Source: SHLJ01 sp041618535
Lineage (GTDB): Bacteria > Bacteroidota > Bacteroidia > Flavobacteriales > Flavobacteriaceae
NCBI GenBank assembly: GCA_041618535.1
Contig: JBFKFP010000124.1
Coordinates: 1-8,613, forward strand
Length of the DNA stretch: 8,613 nt
Direction: 5' to 3'
Below are positions 6,561 through 8,613 of the stretch, in pieces. The translations under genes and the position numbers were made by a program. Under the pieces are notes generated by a model. It saw only the letters and a list, made by a program, of their open reading frames with translations. It did not search any database and was not told the DNA's origin. The number at the start of each line of letters is the position of its first letter. Within the stretch, counting starts at the first letter, position 1.

Positions 6561-6881
6561 AGATGTAATATCAGAATATCGCCCGATTTTTAGCTTCAAA
6601 ATATGTATTCATGCACATCGATTTTTTATCAAAATAACTGAGCTACAATGAAATACTACAATTCTGGTACACTCATTCTTTACAACTGATTTTTTCGAAT
6701 TTAATCTAATTAATATTGGCTTTATTAGGTTTTAGTATTAATTTGAATTGATTTGAGAACTAATACCTGACAATATTTCTTTATTATTGACTGGTAATAT
6801 TTCATAAAGGGTTGATTAATAGCAAGTTAGCCCTATTTCTAGATAAATTTCATTAATCTATGTTTTAGTCGTGGATAAGAA

Positions 6882-6935
6882 TCTTCGTGTTTTCGAAGAC
6901 TTTCTTTATGCATTTAGATTTTTTTAAATCTAAGT
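6882..6935 (+). repeat. Two adjacent hairpins in the leader of the repeat-protein gene
   Basis: The first is TCTTCG (6882-6887) paired with CGAAGA (6894-6899) across TGTTTT. Twelve bases later TTAGATTT (6914-6921) pairs perfectly with AAATCTAA (6926-6933) across TTTT, and a wobble plus one more pair extend it to 6912-6935. Neither has a proper terminal T-run on the plus strand. They lie about 105-160 bases before ATG 7040. Role unknown; AT-rich DNA produces such dyads by chance fairly often. Confidence 0.35.
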
Positions 6936-7039
6936 ATGTCTGATTATAAATAATGGGAAACAAATTTTGAAACTGTAAAACCCATTGAATGATATAATAA
7001 AAGTCTTTGACTCGTTTTTTTAACTAACCTTAAACTAAA

Positions 7040-8613
7040 ATGAAAAACATAACTTCAACATCTTCTCTTTTGAAAGGCTTTTTAGAGCCAAATATCTCAA
7101 GAGATTTTTTATGTCGGGCAAAATATTTTAATAGGGAAATTCGCAAAATATGGCTGTTAGGATTACTGTTGATGAGTACTATAAACCTTCTAGCTCAGAA
7201 TTCATCTTTCAATACATGTCTGGCTGATGCCCCCGGAGCACCCTTCACATTAGAGGAAGTGGCTGTTGCGTATGAGGCTCAGTGTCCGGATGGTGAAATT
7301 AAAGTATTATTAAACACAGAGATCATTGGTGATGACTGCAGCTGGAAAGTAATCTATACGTATTTCGTAACCTGTGACGGTCAAGACCTTCTCCCGTTAA
7401 AAATAGACTATGATGGAGGAGATATTTCAGCACCTGAACTGATCGGAGATCTTCCCTCCGGCACTCAGGGTTTGAAACTCTGCTACAATGAAATACCGAG
7501 CGGTCCGTCTGAAACAGAAATCGCCGCACTATTTGCTGATAACTGTGGAGAAGTAACGGTGGTAAAATCAGGCATTCCAGAGGGCAACGACTGTCAGTGG
7601 AGCGTGACCTACCTTTATGAAATTTCCGACGATTGCGGAAATTCAACTTCCGTTGAGATTAATTATGGCGGAGCTGATACCTTACCTCCGGAAATAGATA
7701 AGAATGCCGACGTACCAACAGGTGAGTCTGGTCTGAATCTTTGCTATGCAGACAAGCCTACCGGACCGTCTGAAGCTGATATCGCGGCTCTTTTCTCTGA
7801 TAATTGCGGAAATGTGAACGTCACGAAAACTCCTCTCTTCAAGGGAGATGACTGCTTATGGAAAGGTAATATTACTTATGAGATTTTTGACGATTGCGGA
7901 AACTTTACAGATCCTATCGTGCTTTATTATTCCGGTGGTGATTACGAATCTCCGGTATTGGAATCATATCCTCAGGATATAACAGTTTCATGTATTGATC
8001 AAATCCCTTCACTTGATTCCCTTAACTTTACTGATAACTGTACTGACGGAAAGAATAAGGCAAACGGATATGATGACACCTCTGGGCTTGGTTTGGCATG
8101 TGAGGGAGGTGTAGTGGTCAGAACATGGGTTGCTGTTGATGATTGCGGAAATTCAACGATCCATAAGATAAATATATTTGTCGATCCTGCTCCGATGGCT
8201 GAATTCGAAAGTGTTGAAGATATTACAATCGATTGTGGGCAATTGGCAAATTTCATACCTGGCTCCCTTTCGTATTCTAACGGTATAACCGCTGGAGCAT
8301 GCGCAATTACCGGACAAGTTCAGGGAGTGGCCGAACCCTTTGATTCTTCATGCGGGTCTTTTAGTGTTACCTATTCATTTTCAGATGATTGTGGTAGAAC
8401 TATATCTGCGAATCAAACCGTAATTGTAGAGGATAACACCCCGCCAACTTTTGAGGATACTCCAACTGAAATTTCCTATCAATGTGCAGATGATGTGCCA
8501 GCTGCAGGTATGTTGTCCTGGACAGACAACTGCGACGGCAGCGGAATGGTCCAGGGTACGGATGTGAGCGACGGACAGAGTTGTCCGGAAACCATAACAA
8601 GAACATGGACCTA
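7040..8613 (+). CDS. Exported four-cysteine HYR-like repeat protein, partial (C-terminus outside window)
   Basis: An open frame of 524 codons runs from ATG 7040, the first ATG after an in-frame TAA at 7031, to the window edge. Residues 1-37 form a long polar, basic n-region, then a hydrophobic core WLLGLLLMSTINLLAQ (38-53) with probable signal-peptidase I cleavage near Q53. The mature part is built of modules with four cysteines each. Three closely related modules have Cys at 60/82/100/112, 148/169/185/199 and 235/256/272/286. Diverged modules follow at 318/334/354/369 and 399/421/438/451, then 482/498/515 into the edge. Modules 2 and 3 share GPSE-x-x-IAALF-x-DNCG; most modules have a DDCGN/DDCGR strand near the end, which with the Cys spacing resembles four-cysteine HYR-like beta-sandwich domains. 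Such proteins are typically large secreted adhesins or matrix proteins, often with a C-terminal type IX secretion or gliding-associated domain that would lie beyond the window. Adhesion is inferred. Confidence 0.85.
   Translation, partial: MKNITSTSSLLKGFLEPNISRDFLCRAKYFNREIRKIWLLGLLLMSTINLLAQNSSFNTCLADAPGAPFTLEEVAVAYEAQCPDGEIKVLLNTEIIGDDCSWKVIYTYFVTCDGQDLLPLKIDYDGGDISAPELIGDLPSGTQGLKLCYNEIPSGPSETEIAALFADNCGEVTVVKSGIPEGNDCQWSVTYLYEISDDCGNSTSVEINYGGADTLPPEIDKNADVPTGESGLNLCYADKPTGPSEADIAALFSDNCGNVNVTKTPLFKGDDCLWKGNITYEIFDDCGNFTDPIVLYYSGGDYESPVLESYPQDITVSCIDQIPSLDSLNFTDNCTDGKNKANGYDDTSGLGLACEGGVVVRTWVAVDDCGNSTIHKINIFVDPAPMAEFESVEDITIDCGQLANFIPGSLSYSNGITAGACAITGQVQGVAEPFDSSCGSFSVTYSFSDDCGRTISANQTVIVEDNTPPTFEDTPTEISYQCADDVPAAGMLSWTDNCDGSGMVQGTDVSDGQSCPETITRTWT

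Larger units (their letters stand above)
6415..7039. other. AT-rich 625-bp intergenic region without a convincing gene
   Basis: This gap separates the PLP enzyme from the repeat-protein gene. Reading both strands I find only very short frames, such as 23 codons from ATG 6430 to TAA 6501, with no recognisable product. It contains a terminator-like hairpin near 6523-6556, two closely spaced hairpins at 6882-6935, and an 8-bp direct repeat (AATATTTC at 6772 and 6796). No exact TAnnTTTG box is present close to the downstream gene; near matches such as TTAATTTG and TTGATTTG occur around 6740-6760. There is no sign of tRNA, transposase remnants or CRISPR repeats. The gap may hold a long regulated leader, or a decayed segment. 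Confidence 0.6.

Noticed and set aside
6772..6803. Direct repeat AATATTTC with 24-bp spacing
   Set aside because: An 8-bp repeat in very AT-rich DNA is expected by chance; no third copy or array.
7323..8606. Minus-strand frames opposite the repeat protein (7323-7646, 7999-8256, 8400-8606)
   Set aside because: They are antisense to a continuous 524-codon frame with periodic cysteines and have no recognisable products.

Overview
The window looks like chromosomal DNA of a Bacteroidota bacterium, most likely class Flavobacteriia. Three things point that way. The 2-oxoacid dehydrogenase E1 has its alpha and beta subunits fused in one chain, as is common in that group. Intergenic regions carry TAnnTTTG (-7) promoter boxes and A-rich leaders instead of Shine-Dalgarno sites. 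The last gene encodes a secreted Cys-rich repeat protein of the HYR-like, type IX secretion/gliding-associated kind. The species cannot be named from this sequence.

Layout, left to right. Positions 1-627 (minus) hold the N-terminal two thirds of an isopenicillin-N-synthase-type 2-oxoglutarate/Fe(II) oxygenase, cut by the window edge. A 115-bp divergent promoter region separates it from the fused E1 gene (743-2749, plus). Next comes a 152-bp gap with an unusual pair of CTGA-N7-TCAG palindromes, then a small heat shock protein gene (2902-3369, plus). That gene shares a bidirectional terminator with a convergent lipoprotein M19 dipeptidase (3401-4711, minus). Upstream of the dipeptidase lie a minus-strand intrinsic terminator and a four-helix membrane protein gene (4852-5280, minus). 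That gene diverges from a PLP-dependent serine racemase/threonine dehydratase-like gene (5473-6414, plus). A 625-bp AT-rich gap with hairpins but no convincing gene follows. From 7040 to the window end runs an exported protein made of roughly 80-90-residue modules with four cysteines each, still open at the edge.

Most genes look like single transcription units, not one operon. The chemistry is mainly amino-acid and peptide housekeeping: branched-chain or other 2-oxoacid oxidation, serine/threonine PLP chemistry and dipeptide hydrolysis. A stress chaperone and a surface-type repeat protein are also present. I see no CRISPR array, prophage, insertion sequence, tRNA or rRNA, and no clear new multi-gene system. 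The points most worth a second look are the twin palindrome before the hsp20 gene, the terminator wedged directly before the dipeptidase start, the serine-racemase signature in the PLP enzyme, and the two-class four-cysteine repeat architecture of the last protein.
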